A stretch of 64,000 bases of DNA from JBJTUH01 sp044346175 (GTDB taxonomy: Bacteria > Cyanobacteriota > Vampirovibrionia > Vampirovibrionales > JAJTHC01), in NCBI GenBank assembly GCA_044346175.1, contig JBIIZQ010000006.1, forward strand, positions 62,001 through 126,000, read 5' to 3'. Each line of letters opens with the position of its first letter. Position 1 is the stretch's first letter. A program made the translations under genes and the position numbers. The notes below the pieces were generated by a model. That model was given only the letters and a program-made list of their open reading frames with translations, was not told the origin of the DNA and ran no database searches. This document shows, one piece after another, positions 37,578 to 46,714 of this stretch.

Positions 37578-39176
37578 ATGCTCCCCCGTCGTTGGGTGTT
37601 ATTAGCAGATGATATGACAGGTTTGGCGGATACGGCACTTGCTTTTTATGAAGCCTCCTCTCAAGCTGGAAACCTCTCTAAGGCTTCCTCACACGTGCAA
37701 GTGTATCCACATGCTTCGTCGGCATTTTCGTGTGAGGGGAATGCCCTCTCTTTAACCCCTTCTGCCTCTTTTTCAGCGTCCGCTTTGATGCTTGAAGGGT
37801 ATCAGGCGGATGTTCGTTTGGCTACGCCTGAGGCGATTGCTACGAGGTTTGCACTGACCCATGAACATGTTTGTCCTACGTGGCATCATGCAAAAGCTTG
37901 GCAGTGTGGCGACTTGGGGTTTTACTTGAAAATAGACTCAACCTTGCGTGGGGCTTGGCCCGTGCTTGTACAGCGTGTGTGGTCTCGTTTGAGGCATGGG
38001 CTTTTAAAGAGACAGGGTGAGACAAGGTCGTGTCATGTGGTACTTAGCCCCATGGTACCCTCGCAGGGGCGTTGGACGCAGGCGGATGGTACCCATGGTG
38101 TGATGTCCAAGGAGGGGGTGTTTGTGCCAGTGCATGAAACACCGATGGGTTCAGACCCTTTGACCCCTGTGGTATCGAGCCGATTGCAGGATTACTTGAC
38201 CGCTCCCCTTGGTGAACCCTCGGGAGAGATAGAAGACTTTTTCGGTTTACCGCATGTGTGGGTGCATGAGGTTCGTGCGAAACATGACGAGACACACACA
38301 GAAACCAACGCCGTGAAGTCTCGTCCCTGTGTTTGGTTGATTCATGCCACGGAAGAAGAAGACTTTTATGCTCAAGTTCAATGGCTTACTGCACATTTGA
38401 AGGAGGCTTCTATCCTGTGGGTGGGTGCCGCAGGGTTGATGCAAGCACTATGCCGCAGTGTGATGGCTCAAGAGGAGACACCCAAGGAGATACTTCCCCG
38501 AGGGCTTAGCGTACAACCTACCCTGCACGTACCCTCGCAAAACCTTAAGTCTTTTGGGGCGGCTTTACCCGTTTTGGTGCTGATACAAGGGAGTGTGACC
38601 CCTTTGACCTTTGAACAGTACCAAGCTTTTGTGACCTATCTTTCTTTTCAAACGGATTTAGGGCAAAGGGATTTAGGCATGCCCGCTATTTGGCATACTG
38701 CTACTTGGGAGACGTGGCTTGCAACCCCTGAGGATGCGTCTGTGACCCTGACACCAGGGCATGTTTATATTGCCTCTGCGTATGAGACCAAGGAAGAGGC
38801 TTTGCAGTGCTTGCCTAAAAGCCCTTGGGCTTCTCCTGTGGCAGACTTTCAGACCATGGCGGGTAGGGTCTATCAGTATTTTCATGCCCTGAGAAGCCAC
38901 GCTGAAACCCCCTTGGATATTTGGTGGTGTCTTGCTGGTGGTGAAACGACGGCGGGTGTATTGAAACAGGCACTACCCAACGATAGACCCTTGGTGTTTC
39001 AAGGGCAGGTTGAACCGAACATCCCTATGTTGCGAGCCTTCCCGAGTCATCAACAACAACATCATCATCAGTCTTTTGCTCAAGCACCCTCTCTCCAAGA
39101 TATTTGGGTAACAAAGTCGGGATTTTTTGGCTCAAGGCATTTATGGCAACACGTGTTTGAAAGGGCGATGACCTAA
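37578..39176 (+). CDS. Four-carbon acid sugar kinase family protein (DUF1537)
   Basis: A 532-residue protein with the DUF1537/OtnK layout. The N-terminal domain starts WVLLADDMTGLADTALAF and has KIDSTLRGAWPVLVQ and VVLSPMVPSQGRWTQADGTHGVM. The C-terminal nucleotide-binding domain has VLIQGSVTPLTFEQYQ and WWCLAGGETTAGVLKQALP. Family members phosphorylate four-carbon acid sugars such as erythronate or threonate, but no isomerase or aldolase partner gene is nearby, so the substrate is open. The ATG at 37578 follows GAAAGAGGG. The protein is longer than usual, with Ser/His-rich insertions around 30-65. Confidence 0.78.
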   Translation: MLPRRWVLLADDMTGLADTALAFYEASSQAGNLSKASSHVQVYPHASSAFSCEGNALSLTPSASFSASALMLEGYQADVRLATPEAIATRFALTHEHVCPTWHHAKAWQCGDLGFYLKIDSTLRGAWPVLVQRVWSRLRHGLLKRQGETRSCHVVLSPMVPSQGRWTQADGTHGVMSKEGVFVPVHETPMGSDPLTPVVSSRLQDYLTAPLGEPSGEIEDFFGLPHVWVHEVRAKHDETHTETNAVKSRPCVWLIHATEEEDFYAQVQWLTAHLKEASILWVGAAGLMQALCRSVMAQEETPKEILPRGLSVQPTLHVPSQNLKSFGAALPVLVLIQGSVTPLTFEQYQAFVTYLSFQTDLGQRDLGMPAIWHTATWETWLATPEDASVTLTPGHVYIASAYETKEEALQCLPKSPWASPVADFQTMAGRVYQYFHALRSHAETPLDIWWCLAGGETTAGVLKQALPNDRPLVFQGQVEPNIPMLRAFPSHQQQHHHQSFAQAPSLQDIWVTKSGFFGSRHLWQHVFERAMT

Positions 39177-39281
39177 GTGGGTATCCATACGGCACAACAA
39201 CACACCTCAACCGTCACTCTGCACGCTATTGTAGGGGCTTCTACACCCATCTTATGAATTCTGAATACAACCACTTAGCCC

Positions 39282-39926
39282 TTACTTGCGAGCCATTTTA
39301 GCAATATGTCTAAGCGTGTTAGGAATGTCCTTTTTTAAAAAGGCCTGGGTGACAAAGGTTGGCATTGGGAGGTCAGGGATGACCTCTACGTGATATACGA
39401 TGATGGTTTTTTCACCTTTTTGATAAGGAATCAGGCGGCATACACCCCGAAAGTCTTTAAAACTGCCAGACACACGGTGAAAGTGCATGCTCTGATAGGG
39501 GTTGAGTTTGACTTGTGTGGTGTACTCAAAGGGCATAATCCCCCCTAAGACGACTTTGTAGTTGACCTTTTGATTTAAACCATTATTGTTTTTATCTAAC
39601 ACGCTCACTTTTTTGAACCCTGGGGCACCTTTCATGGCTTGAGGCTGGTCTGAAAGTACCTCGAAGACGGTTTTAGGAGCAACATCCACCATGAGACTTG
39701 CAACCACCTGATGATAATCCCCTGTCTTTGGGCTTGGTGAGCTGGTATGAAGGACGATTTGTCCTTTCCCCAGTTGGGCTTGCTCACTCCGTGAGAAATC
39801 TTGCCACGCATCAGGGATAACTTGGGCAAAGGCATGCCCTACAGACAAAGCACACACCATAAAAGCACTCATGAGTGCGATGCGTAAAGAGGAAGGATGA
39901 AAAGGCAAAAGCGATAAAAAGCTCAT
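39282..39926 (-). CDS. Exported SRPBCC (START-like) domain protein
   Basis: A 214-residue protein with a signal peptide (IALMSAFMVCALSVGHAFAQ) and a helix-grip SRPBCC/polyketide cyclase fold: ASLMVDVAPKTVFEVLSDQPQAMKGAPGFKKVSVLDKNNNGLNQKVNYKV, then beta strands (YQSMHFHRVSGSFKDFRGVCRLIPY ... IIVYHVEVIPDLPMPTFVTQAFLKKDIPNTLRHI) and the closing helix. Such proteins bind hydrophobic ligands such as lipids; an envelope lipid-handling role is inferred. Transcribed alone, on the opposite strand to its neighbour. Confidence 0.75.
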   Translation of the reverse strand: MSFLSLLPFHPSSLRIALMSAFMVCALSVGHAFAQVIPDAWQDFSRSEQAQLGKGQIVLHTSSPSPKTGDYHQVVASLMVDVAPKTVFEVLSDQPQAMKGAPGFKKVSVLDKNNNGLNQKVNYKVVLGGIMPFEYTTQVKLNPYQSMHFHRVSGSFKDFRGVCRLIPYQKGEKTIIVYHVEVIPDLPMPTFVTQAFLKKDIPNTLRHIAKMARK

Positions 39927-40235
39927 GATGGTGGGGTGTCAGGTTTGTGAAAGGGCGAAAAAACGACTTTGAAACAAAACGACTTGAAAGACTTATTCTG
40001 ATAAAGAGTTCCCTCATGGTACACGTGAGCCACCAAGGATGCAAGGGGCTTTCAGTGGTGAGCCATGCTTTCGTGGTTAGGGTCTTTTTCTCTCATACAG
40101 GGATTTCAATAGTACTTCCATGTTAGTGTATCATAACGATGAGATGCCACCCCTGAGACGTTCGTTCTCGTGGTTGTGCATCCATTGATGATGTCCGAGT
40201 CGTCCTTATCCCAGTAACATGGATAACAGCCCCTT

Positions 40236-40574
40236 ATGTCCGAGGTTCCCTTTTTTGATTACACCTGTGATGTGTGTGATGCCCCTGTGTGTGAACGTGT
40301 GAGTATTCTTAATTTAACCCTAGACATAGAGGACTCCCTTTATTGTTTGCCCTGTTTAACCCGATGGCAAGAAGAACAACCCGCTGAAGTGGCACTCTCC
40401 GCCGTACAAGTGCAAACCTTACGTGACTTCTTGATGGGGTATGTCTCTGGCCGAGACTGCTTTAAAAAGCCTTGGCAAAGCTTCGATGCCACCCCTTGCC
40501 CACTGCCTCGGGTAGAGACGGTACCTCCTGACGCTGAAGGCTCCGCCCAGTGGTGTTATTGTCGCCCTGTGTAG
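40236..40574 (+). CDS. Small zinc-ribbon-like protein
   Basis: Not assigned. A 112-residue acidic protein with paired cysteines CDVCDAPVCE at 11-20 and CLPC at 36-41, which could form a zinc site. A further C-x-C (WCYC) lies near the C-terminus. No signal peptide or other domain is recognised. It lies 27 bp from the convergent ATPase gene. Confidence 0.55.
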   Translation: MSEVPFFDYTCDVCDAPVCERVSILNLTLDIEDSLYCLPCLTRWQEEQPAEVALSAVQVQTLRDFLMGYVSGRDCFKKPWQSFDATPCPLPRVETVPPDAEGSAQWCYCRPV

Positions 40575-40601
40575 AAGGAGGTAGGGGGTAGGGAGTATTT
40601 T

Positions 40602-41594
40602 TCAAACACACACATTCAAAAAAAGAGGCTTATACGGTGCATCTTCTTCTGAAGGGGTTTGTTGAATGTGAAAGGTCACACGGGTACCCGTTTGAGGTGC
40701 CATATCTACTTGTAAACCATCCATGAGTAAGTACATCAGAAAAAAGCCTCGACCATGGGTCGCAAAAAGGGCATCTTCTCGTGTATTTTCTTCCATCCAT
40801 TGCCAAATTTGTTCCAGCTTGAGTGTACCCCATTGGTCTTGTACTAAAATACTTGCACTATGGGTAAGCTGTTTCAGCCCTAAAAAAGCACGGTCCTTTG
40901 CGGGTAAATAGGTAATGGGCTGTGCTTTATGATACTTCTCATCGCCATTACGGTGGCGTGGTGCATGGTAAACGGCATTGGTCAATGCCTCAAAGAGGGT
41001 CGTTTGTAATTCATTGGAGCGTCCGCTCAAAATGGGGTTTAGTCGCTCGATGGTTTGTTTGGAATAGTTGAGAATATCTTCAGTGGATTGTATGCTCCAC
41101 CATTGCCAGCCTTTGTTTTCTTGCTGAAAGTCCCAGCTGACGAGTTCGGTGTGTCTGTGGAATAAACTCAAACTTTGATACAGCTGATCCAGAAAGGCAC
41201 TATGACTTGAAGAAAGAAGATGGTGAATCGCTAGTGCTTTTGCACAACCATACCAAGGGCTAATCGTGTGAGGGACAACCAGTACTCGGTAAGGCGAAAG
41301 CTGTGTCAGGGGCGTGAGATATAAGGCGAGTTCCTCTTGTAAAGAGGTCACGGATTCATCGGGTAGAATGATGTAGACAAGGTCTTTGGAGGGCTTGTCA
41401 TGGGCTTGGGGTGGGGCTTCAAAGCCTTGGAGCGTTTGATGGTACTCCAAAGAACATTCAAACTCTTCAGCAAGCGACTCAAAACTTTGTTGATGCTGCC
41501 CACTAAGGTCAAACACTAAAAGCTTATAGGTCGGCACGTCCTGAGAGGTGGAGACTGCTATGCTGAGGTTTGAGCGGGCTGAAGAGGGTGTCAT
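40602..41594 (-). CDS. Anti-sigma-type histidine kinase-like ATPase protein
   Basis: Started at ATG 41594 with TAAGG at 10 nt, giving 330 residues; the longer frame begins with TTG. The N-terminal half shows an alpha/beta pattern (YKLLVFDLSGQ ... DLVYIILPDES) like a response regulator or receiver-like fold without an obvious phosphorylation site. The C-terminal half is a GHKL ATPase: N box ELQTTLFEALTNAVYHAPRH, G1-like VQDQWG, and HGRGFFLMYLLMDGLQVDMAPQTGTRVTFHI. The layout resembles RsbW/SpoIIAB-type anti-sigma factors or their relatives. A sigma factor lies about 4 kb away (45550), but a functional link is only a guess. Confidence 0.7.
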   Translation of the reverse strand: MTPSSARSNLSIAVSTSQDVPTYKLLVFDLSGQHQQSFESLAEEFECSLEYHQTLQGFEAPPQAHDKPSKDLVYIILPDESVTSLQEELALYLTPLTQLSPYRVLVVPHTISPWYGCAKALAIHHLLSSSHSAFLDQLYQSLSLFHRHTELVSWDFQQENKGWQWWSIQSTEDILNYSKQTIERLNPILSGRSNELQTTLFEALTNAVYHAPRHRNGDEKYHKAQPITYLPAKDRAFLGLKQLTHSASILVQDQWGTLKLEQIWQWMEENTREDALFATHGRGFFLMYLLMDGLQVDMAPQTGTRVTFHIQQTPSEEDAPYKPLFLNVCV

Positions 41595-41862
41595 GAAATC
41601 AAACCTTAAACCTTTTGAAGGTGAAAACAATGAGACATCATCGGTGAAACACCACGTGTGTGAGGGGTTAACTTGAAGACGATTTTTCGGACATTTACAC
41701 CGTTACCCTGTGGGGATGAAGGCATGAAGGGTGGTGTTGAGTCATAGAACTTTGGCATCATAGCGTATATCGTAGCGTATCGTGAAACTCACTATAGTAT
41801 ACTATCGGAAGGCTAGACTAGGTTTCTGTAACAATCTCCCCTATTTAATGGAAAACTTCAAC

Positions 41863-42714
41863 ATGATGTCTCCCGTTTTGCCCCGTAAGGCTTTGTGTTT
41901 ATTAGCCACCCAAAATGAGCATAAAGCCCGAGAGGTTTTGACGCTGTTTCAAGGGCTTTCGCACCCCTCTTTACCTATCTTTCCCATGGCGGGTTATGTG
42001 TCTCCTGAGGAGTCAGGTTTGAGTTTCCGTGAGAATGCACGTCTGAAAGCATGGGCAGGTGTGTCACAATTGCAGGCGTGTATCGCCTCAAGCCATCCAC
42101 AAAATCATCCACTATATCGCACCCTTCAGGCGTGCTTTAAGGAAGAAGGCACGTATACCGTGTATATGGTTGCAGAAGATGCAGGGATGTGTGTGGATGC
42201 CCCTCCCCCTGAGGGCTATTTGGGCCCCCTCCCGTGGCCTGGGGTGTGGTCCAATCGGTGGGTGACTCCCGAGTTTTGGCAACGTTGGGTGGTTGCATCA
42301 AGTGGTCTGGAGGCACCCTGTCCTTATCCAGTGTCTTTGACTGATACGCATCGGTGCATCGCTTTAAAAGCATGGCAAAGGCAAGCGTATCCTAATCATG
42401 TATTATCTGCCTATTATCAGTCTACTTTGGCAACGTATCCATGTACGCTGCGTGTTGATGAAACCATGGGGTTCACGCTTCAGGATGAAGCCCTTTCTGT
42501 GAGCGATGAGCCACAGTACCATGAGGCTACCTTAGCCCTTACCTTGCAGCTGCCCGAAGAGCCTCTTAAAGGTCACCAAGGGTTTGGGTATGACCCCATG
42601 ACCTATCCCTTGGGAGAACGTCGTACCTGTGCCGAGCTGTTGCCAGAAGAAAAAGCTCGGATGAGTCATCGAGGGAAAGCTTGGTTGGCTTGGTTGCATG
42701 CCATGGTGTCGTAA
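41863..42714 (+). CDS. rdgB: Enlarged RdgB/HAM1-type NTP pyrophosphatase
   Basis: Started at the ATGATG at 41863, giving 283 residues; the family is usually about 200. Motifs: LLATQNEHKAREV (Thr/Asn/Lys nucleotide site), LSFRENARLKAWA, VAEDAGMCVDA (family VADDSGL; the second Asp is kept and the first is Glu), GFGYDPM and AELLPEEKARMSHRGKAW. Such enzymes remove inosine and xanthosine triphosphates from the nucleotide pool. The extra length lies in two insertions, one around SSHPQNHPLYRTLQACFKEE and one around LTDTHRCIALKAWQRQAYPNHVLSAYYQSTL. Convergent with tig. Confidence 0.82.
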   Translation: MMSPVLPRKALCLLATQNEHKAREVLTLFQGLSHPSLPIFPMAGYVSPEESGLSFRENARLKAWAGVSQLQACIASSHPQNHPLYRTLQACFKEEGTYTVYMVAEDAGMCVDAPPPEGYLGPLPWPGVWSNRWVTPEFWQRWVVASSGLEAPCPYPVSLTDTHRCIALKAWQRQAYPNHVLSAYYQSTLATYPCTLRVDETMGFTLQDEALSVSDEPQYHEATLALTLQLPEEPLKGHQGFGYDPMTYPLGERRTCAELLPEEKARMSHRGKAWLAWLHAMVS

Positions 42715-42742
42715 GCGTTAGGAGGATGCGTTACCATCACAA

Positions 42743-42780
42743 AACAAAGCGTCTTGACGCATGTGTCAGGACGCTTTGTT
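42743..42780. terminator. Bidirectional terminator between rdgB and tig
   Basis: An 11-bp stem (aacaaagcgtc/gacgctttgtt) extends inward with tgac/gtca. It lies between two convergent genes with short A/T runs on both sides. Confidence 0.75.
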
Positions 42781-42814
42781 ATCAACCTATTATCGGGTTT
42801 GAGAGAAGCCGATG

Positions 42815-44296
42815 TTACGCTGTGGGCTGGGGTGCTTCAGCAGCGGCATCGTCAAACACTTCACCCTGTGTTTGACGGACAGACTCCAAATTCCCCTCGC
42901 CTACACCCGCCACAGGCTTGCTGTCTTCGGGGGTGACTTCAGGTTCTAAAGAGGCAACGGCTTCAAAGGTATTCTCAGCTAACAAGCGCTCAATGATTTG
43001 GTTGGCAAGCAGGGTATCGGTAAGCGCTTGTGCCAATTGAGGTTGGTTGGCAAGTTGACGCATGAAGACTTTTTCTTCCGTACCACGGCTACGAGCCACT
43101 TCTTGTGCATGGGCAAAGAAAGCTTCGTCTGAAACATTGAGGTCATCTTGGCGGGCAATGGCACCAAAGATGAGGGTCGTTTTGATACGCTCTTCGGCTT
43201 CATTACGCAACATACCAAGAATGGCTTCCTCGCCTTGAGAAGCGATAAAGTCAGCCCAAGAAGCCCCTTGGGACTCGAAGCGTTGCTGAATGTCGGAAAG
43301 CAAAATGCGGGTTTCACGACGAATCATGGACTCGGTTAAAGGCACTTCAGTAATTTCTAGTAGCTTTTTGACGGCTGCACGTTGCTTGCGGGTGGCAATT
43401 TCACGGTCTACTTGCTCTTGGAGTACCTTCTCAATATGGGCTTTGAGGTCGTCGAGTGTTTTAAACTCGGGGTTGATTTTACTTGCAAACGCATCATTGA
43501 GTTCAGGCTTTTCACGGCTCTGAATATCGTTGATTTTAATGCTAAAGACGGCTTCTTTACCTGCCAAGGAGGCCTCATGATAAGCTTCGGGGAAAGTCAC
43601 CTTGATTTCAAAGGTCTCATGAAGCTTGTGTCCTACGAGCTGTTCGGAGAATCCAGGAATGAAAGGGCTTTGCACAAGGTCAAGACGGTAGTTTTTAGCA
43701 GAACCCCCACGAATGGCTTCGCCATCCACTTTACCGTCAAAGTCCATGTTTACCACATCGGTTTCTTCTACGGCACGGTCTACCACACTCTTCAAGGTGG
43801 TAAAGCGCTCTTGGAGCGACGCAAGCTCTTGCTCAAGTGCATTTTCAGGAAGCTCAAGTGCTTGATATTGAATGGTAAGCCCTTTTAACTCAGGGAGTAC
43901 GATTTCTGGGCGGAGGTCAACCACGGCGGTGATTTTTACGCCTTCAGAGGTATCAAACTCCCAGCGCGTCATTTCTGGTGGGGCAATAATGTCCAAGGTT
44001 TGTTCACTAATGACATCCGCAAAATATCGTGGCAGAAACGCTTCTAAGGCTTCCACTTTGATGCGGTCGGCACCGAGCTGTTTTTCCAACACTTGACGAG
44101 GCGCTTTACCACGACGAAATCCGTGAATGTTGATGCGTTGGCTCAAACGACGACATGCTTTACTGTATTCTTGTTGGGCGAATTCAGGCCCAAAACTTAA
44201 TTCAAACGTGGCCTGTGCTTCTGTACGAGAGACAGTCACTTCGGGTTTTAAAGGGTTTTTAGAAGCTTCTGGGGCAGAGCCAGCGTTCATCATCAT
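42815..44296 (-). CDS. tig: Trigger factor (ribosome-associated chaperone)
   Basis: A 493-residue protein with the three trigger factor domains. The ribosome-binding domain contains the signature GFRRGKAPRQVLEK. The FKBP-like peptidyl-prolyl isomerase region is at about 160-250 (ETDVVNMDFDGKVDGEAIRGG ... FIPGFSEQLVGHKLHETFEIKVTFPEAY). A long helical C-terminal domain with arms follows. An acidic, Pro-rich tail of about 50 residues is longer than usual. Starts with three tandem ATG codons. clpP/clpX, the common neighbours, are not here. Confidence 0.95.
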   Translation of the reverse strand: MMMNAGSAPEASKNPLKPEVTVSRTEAQATFELSFGPEFAQQEYSKACRRLSQRINIHGFRRGKAPRQVLEKQLGADRIKVEALEAFLPRYFADVISEQTLDIIAPPEMTRWEFDTSEGVKITAVVDLRPEIVLPELKGLTIQYQALELPENALEQELASLQERFTTLKSVVDRAVEETDVVNMDFDGKVDGEAIRGGSAKNYRLDLVQSPFIPGFSEQLVGHKLHETFEIKVTFPEAYHEASLAGKEAVFSIKINDIQSREKPELNDAFASKINPEFKTLDDLKAHIEKVLQEQVDREIATRKQRAAVKKLLEITEVPLTESMIRRETRILLSDIQQRFESQGASWADFIASQGEEAILGMLRNEAEERIKTTLIFGAIARQDDLNVSDEAFFAHAQEVARSRGTEEKVFMRQLANQPQLAQALTDTLLANQIIERLLAENTFEAVASLEPEVTPEDSKPVAGVGEGNLESVRQTQGEVFDDAAAEAPQPTA

Positions 44297-44447
44297 GGGG
44301 TATTTACCTTACCAAACATAGCATTTGACAACTTTGACAAGTTTGAAAAAACTTAGAAACATAAACACTGAAATACAAGTACCAAGACTCATAAAATTAT
44401 TACTAGCGTACTACAGACGGATAGGAATAAAAAGCCTTTATGCAAAA

Positions 44448-44484
44448 CAGAAGCCCCACTAAACATTACTTAGTGGGGCTTCTG
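44448..44484 (-). terminator. Terminator of tRNA-Gly
   Basis: A perfect 14-bp stem (cagaagccccacta/tagtggggcttctg) with a 9-nt loop is followed on the minus strand by TTTTG. Confidence 0.85.
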
Positions 44485-44491
44485 TTTGAAA

Positions 44492-44566
44492 TGGAGCGGG
44501 AGACGGGATTCGAACCCGCGACATCTTCCTTGGCAAGGAAGCATTCTACCACTGAATTACTCCCGC
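44492..44566 (-). tRNA. tRNA-Gly (GCC)
   Basis: GCGGGAG/CTCCCGC acceptor stem, anticodon loop CTTGCCAAG with anticodon GCC, T arm GGTTCGAATCC, discriminator U. The CCA end is encoded. Confidence 0.97.
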
Positions 44567-44750
44567 AAATCAGCGTGTATATATTACATCTTGAACATAC
44601 GCAGAAGTCAAGCCCTGAATCGAGAGGAGTGTGTTTAGGTGTGTGCTGCGCTTAGGTAGGTGCATGCCGAGCATCCGAGGATGTTAGCCCATGATGAGCC
44701 AATATCCAATATCCAGCATCTCTTCATGCACAATTAGGATGACATCCGTG

Positions 44751-45134
44751 TTATGACATCCGTTGGTAGTCGTCTTCAATACGCACAATATCTGACTCGT
44801 CAAAGGAGGTTCCAAGTTGAACCTCGACCCATTCAAGAAGGGTCTCTTGGCTTAGGTTTTCCAAGCGATGCTTTGCAAGTTTAGGCACACGCACAATATC
44901 GCCAGCCCCTACTTCCCATTGACGCTCGCCTACGGTGACGAGTCCTGTGCCATGCGTGATAAGCCAATGCTCTTCACGGTGGTGGTGATATTGAAGGCTT
45001 AAACGCTGTTTTGGGTTTAGAACCAAGTGCTTCACTTTGCAGTAAGGCGCGTCTTGAATGACGGTAAAGCATCCCCAAGGGCGTTCTTCTTTGTGTTGGA
45101 TAAGCTCAGGGTGTGAGAGAGGAGAAGGGTTCAT
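44751..45134 (-). CDS. Mannose-6-phosphate isomerase type II-like cupin
   Basis: A 127-residue single-domain cupin: ERPWGCFTVIQDAPYCKVKHLVLNPKQRLSLQYHHHREEHWLITHGTGLVTVG and GDIVRVPKLAKHRLENLSQETLLEWVEVQLG. This is the C-terminal phosphomannose isomerase domain usually fused to a mannose-1-phosphate guanylyltransferase (ManC), here standing alone. The metal ligands (Q-HHHREEHW and the later His) are intact. It probably interconverts mannose 6-phosphate and fructose 6-phosphate or acts on a related hexose phosphate. Monocistronic. Confidence 0.85.
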   Translation of the reverse strand: MNPSPLSHPELIQHKEERPWGCFTVIQDAPYCKVKHLVLNPKQRLSLQYHHHREEHWLITHGTGLVTVGERQWEVGAGDIVRVPKLAKHRLENLSQETLLEWVEVQLGTSFDESDIVRIEDDYQRMS

Positions 45135-45549
45135 GGGAACAAAAGAGGGGTTGAAACAAGGGAGTACGTCGTGAAGTTTAGGGAAGCCTGCATCATACTT
45201 ACCCTTTCATCCTATCATCATACCCCCAAGAAACCTTTGTGCCTAGTGTGTGCGATGAATCTTTGTTGTGTTATCGACTCTGTTTGTCCTCTTCTCGGAT
45301 GATTTTTGAATCGTAGCTTTTGAATGATGCCCTTGGGATGCCGAACTTCTGAAGAACTCTCATAAGAGTCGTGGGGTTTGTAGACCTATCGTTTCTTATG
45401 AGGTGAAGTCATTTACCTTAAATTGCAACTGGGCATTGCGACTGGCTTTTGAGGTTGGTCTTGATGCACACGTTGCTGAAAGCGGGGGAATGCTTTGCCT
45501 CAATAGCCCTTAAGATTTGCGCCTTTATCAAGAAGGGATGTTGCTATCT
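45135..45549. other. Divergent intergenic region before the sigma factor gene
   Basis: About 400 bp with no supported gene or RNA. It probably carries promoters for the cupin and sigma factor genes, but none stands out. Confidence 0.4.
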
Positions 45550-46572
45550 ATGTTTGCATTTTCACACCCACAGACCCATGCTGATTCTAAAATCCCAACG
45601 CCTGCACGGGTGGGTGAGGATGGTGGGCTTTCGTCACATGCGGTGATGCAACAGGCTGGTGAATTGCAGCTTGTGAAGCGTCGTGGTCGTCCTAAAAAAC
45701 AAGACAGTGAGGCAGCTAAAAATCTCTCTGACACTGACGGTACTGGGGTGTCTGTGACCATTAAAGTGGGTGCCAAAACCTCCGCTAAAAAAGCATTGCC
45801 TGAGCCTTTGCTGAGTACGCAGGACGATGAGGGCAAAAAAGGTAGACCACGAGGTAAAAAGCCCAAGTATCATATTGAAAACAAAAGCGATTTGAAGTCC
45901 TATTGGCATCTCGTTGAAAAAGTGGCTCAAGTAGAGTACTACCGTGTCCCGCAACACATGATTGATTTAGAAGAGCTTGTGACGACAGGCTTAATGGCGA
46001 TTCAAAACTTGATTCAAGGTAAAACGCCAGAACAACTTGCAAAGCTCAATACCTCTTATCTGGCAACGGCAACCCGTTGGGCGATACGCAATGAGTTACG
46101 TTCTCGTTTCCGTTGGTATACGATGCAGGCTTCGTGGCAACAGCCCCATGAGGAGGAAGCGGTATTGGAGGCCAGTATGGACACCTCAGACGCAACCGAC
46201 TCGGAAGAGGAGCTAGCGACGAATCGTCCCATGGGTGTGAGTGTCAAACGACCCTATTACACGAGTATTTTATCGATTGATGGGATTGCAGACAGTGGGG
46301 ATGGCGACAGTCCTTATGACTTTATTAAGGACCAGAGTTTTACCCCTGATGAAGACCTTGAAAATACAGAGTTAATTAAAAGTATCAAAAAAGCTATTCA
46401 GGAACTCCCCCCTAAAGAGCGTACCATTGTGGAGTATCGCTTTTACCGAAATATGCAGGTTAAAGACATTGCCGCAATGATTGGTCTTTCCAGCAGTCGT
46501 ATTACGCGCATTGTACAAGGGGCGATTGAGACCGTACGCCAAACACTGAAAGCACAACATCAGTTGGCATGA
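45550..46572 (+). CDS. Sigma-70 family RNA polymerase sigma factor with N-terminal AT-hooks
   Basis: Started at ATG 45550 with AGAAGGG 12 nt upstream (340 residues); ATG 45538 directly abuts that site. The first 110 residues are an extra, low-complexity basic region with two AT-hook motifs, RRGRPKK at 44-50 and KGRPRGKK at 97-104. Region 2 follows (LEELVTTGLMAIQNLIQG...TSYLATATRWAIRNELRSRFRW). Region 4 is C-terminal (LPPKERTIVEYRFYRNMQVKDIAAMIGLSSSRITRIVQGAIETV) with its helix-turn-helix. An acidic linker separates them. It resembles the short FliA/SigB-type factors more than the principal sigma. The last 54 bp are repeated at 48843-48896. A strong terminator follows. Confidence 0.88.
   Translation: MFAFSHPQTHADSKIPTPARVGEDGGLSSHAVMQQAGELQLVKRRGRPKKQDSEAAKNLSDTDGTGVSVTIKVGAKTSAKKALPEPLLSTQDDEGKKGRPRGKKPKYHIENKSDLKSYWHLVEKVAQVEYYRVPQHMIDLEELVTTGLMAIQNLIQGKTPEQLAKLNTSYLATATRWAIRNELRSRFRWYTMQASWQQPHEEEAVLEASMDTSDATDSEEELATNRPMGVSVKRPYYTSILSIDGIADSGDGDSPYDFIKDQSFTPDEDLENTELIKSIKKAIQELPPKERTIVEYRFYRNMQVKDIAAMIGLSSSRITRIVQGAIETVRQTLKAQHQLA
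46517..46570 (+). repeat. att-like direct repeat, left copy (3' end of sigma gene)
   Basis: It covers the codons of the final 17 residues of the sigma factor and is repeated with one synonymous change at 48843-48896. The stop is TGA here and TAA in the other copy. Confidence 0.85.
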
Positions 46573-46597
46573 TGATAGGTTACGACGTGTAATAAGC

Positions 46598-46634
46598 AAA
46601 AGCCCCCTCTTTGTTTGGTAAAGAGGGGGCTTTT
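46598..46634 (+). terminator. Terminator after the sigma factor gene
   Basis: A perfect 15-bp stem (aaaagccccctcttt/aaagagggggctttt) with a 7-nt loop and T-rich end, 26 nt after the stop. It lies on the element side of the left repeat. Confidence 0.9.
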
Positions 46635-46714
46635 AAAGCACTGCCAAAGGCTTGCTTATGTCATCCGTATCGGGTAAAATTGGGTATAATCAGGTATGTT
46701 ATTGGGTATTTTTT

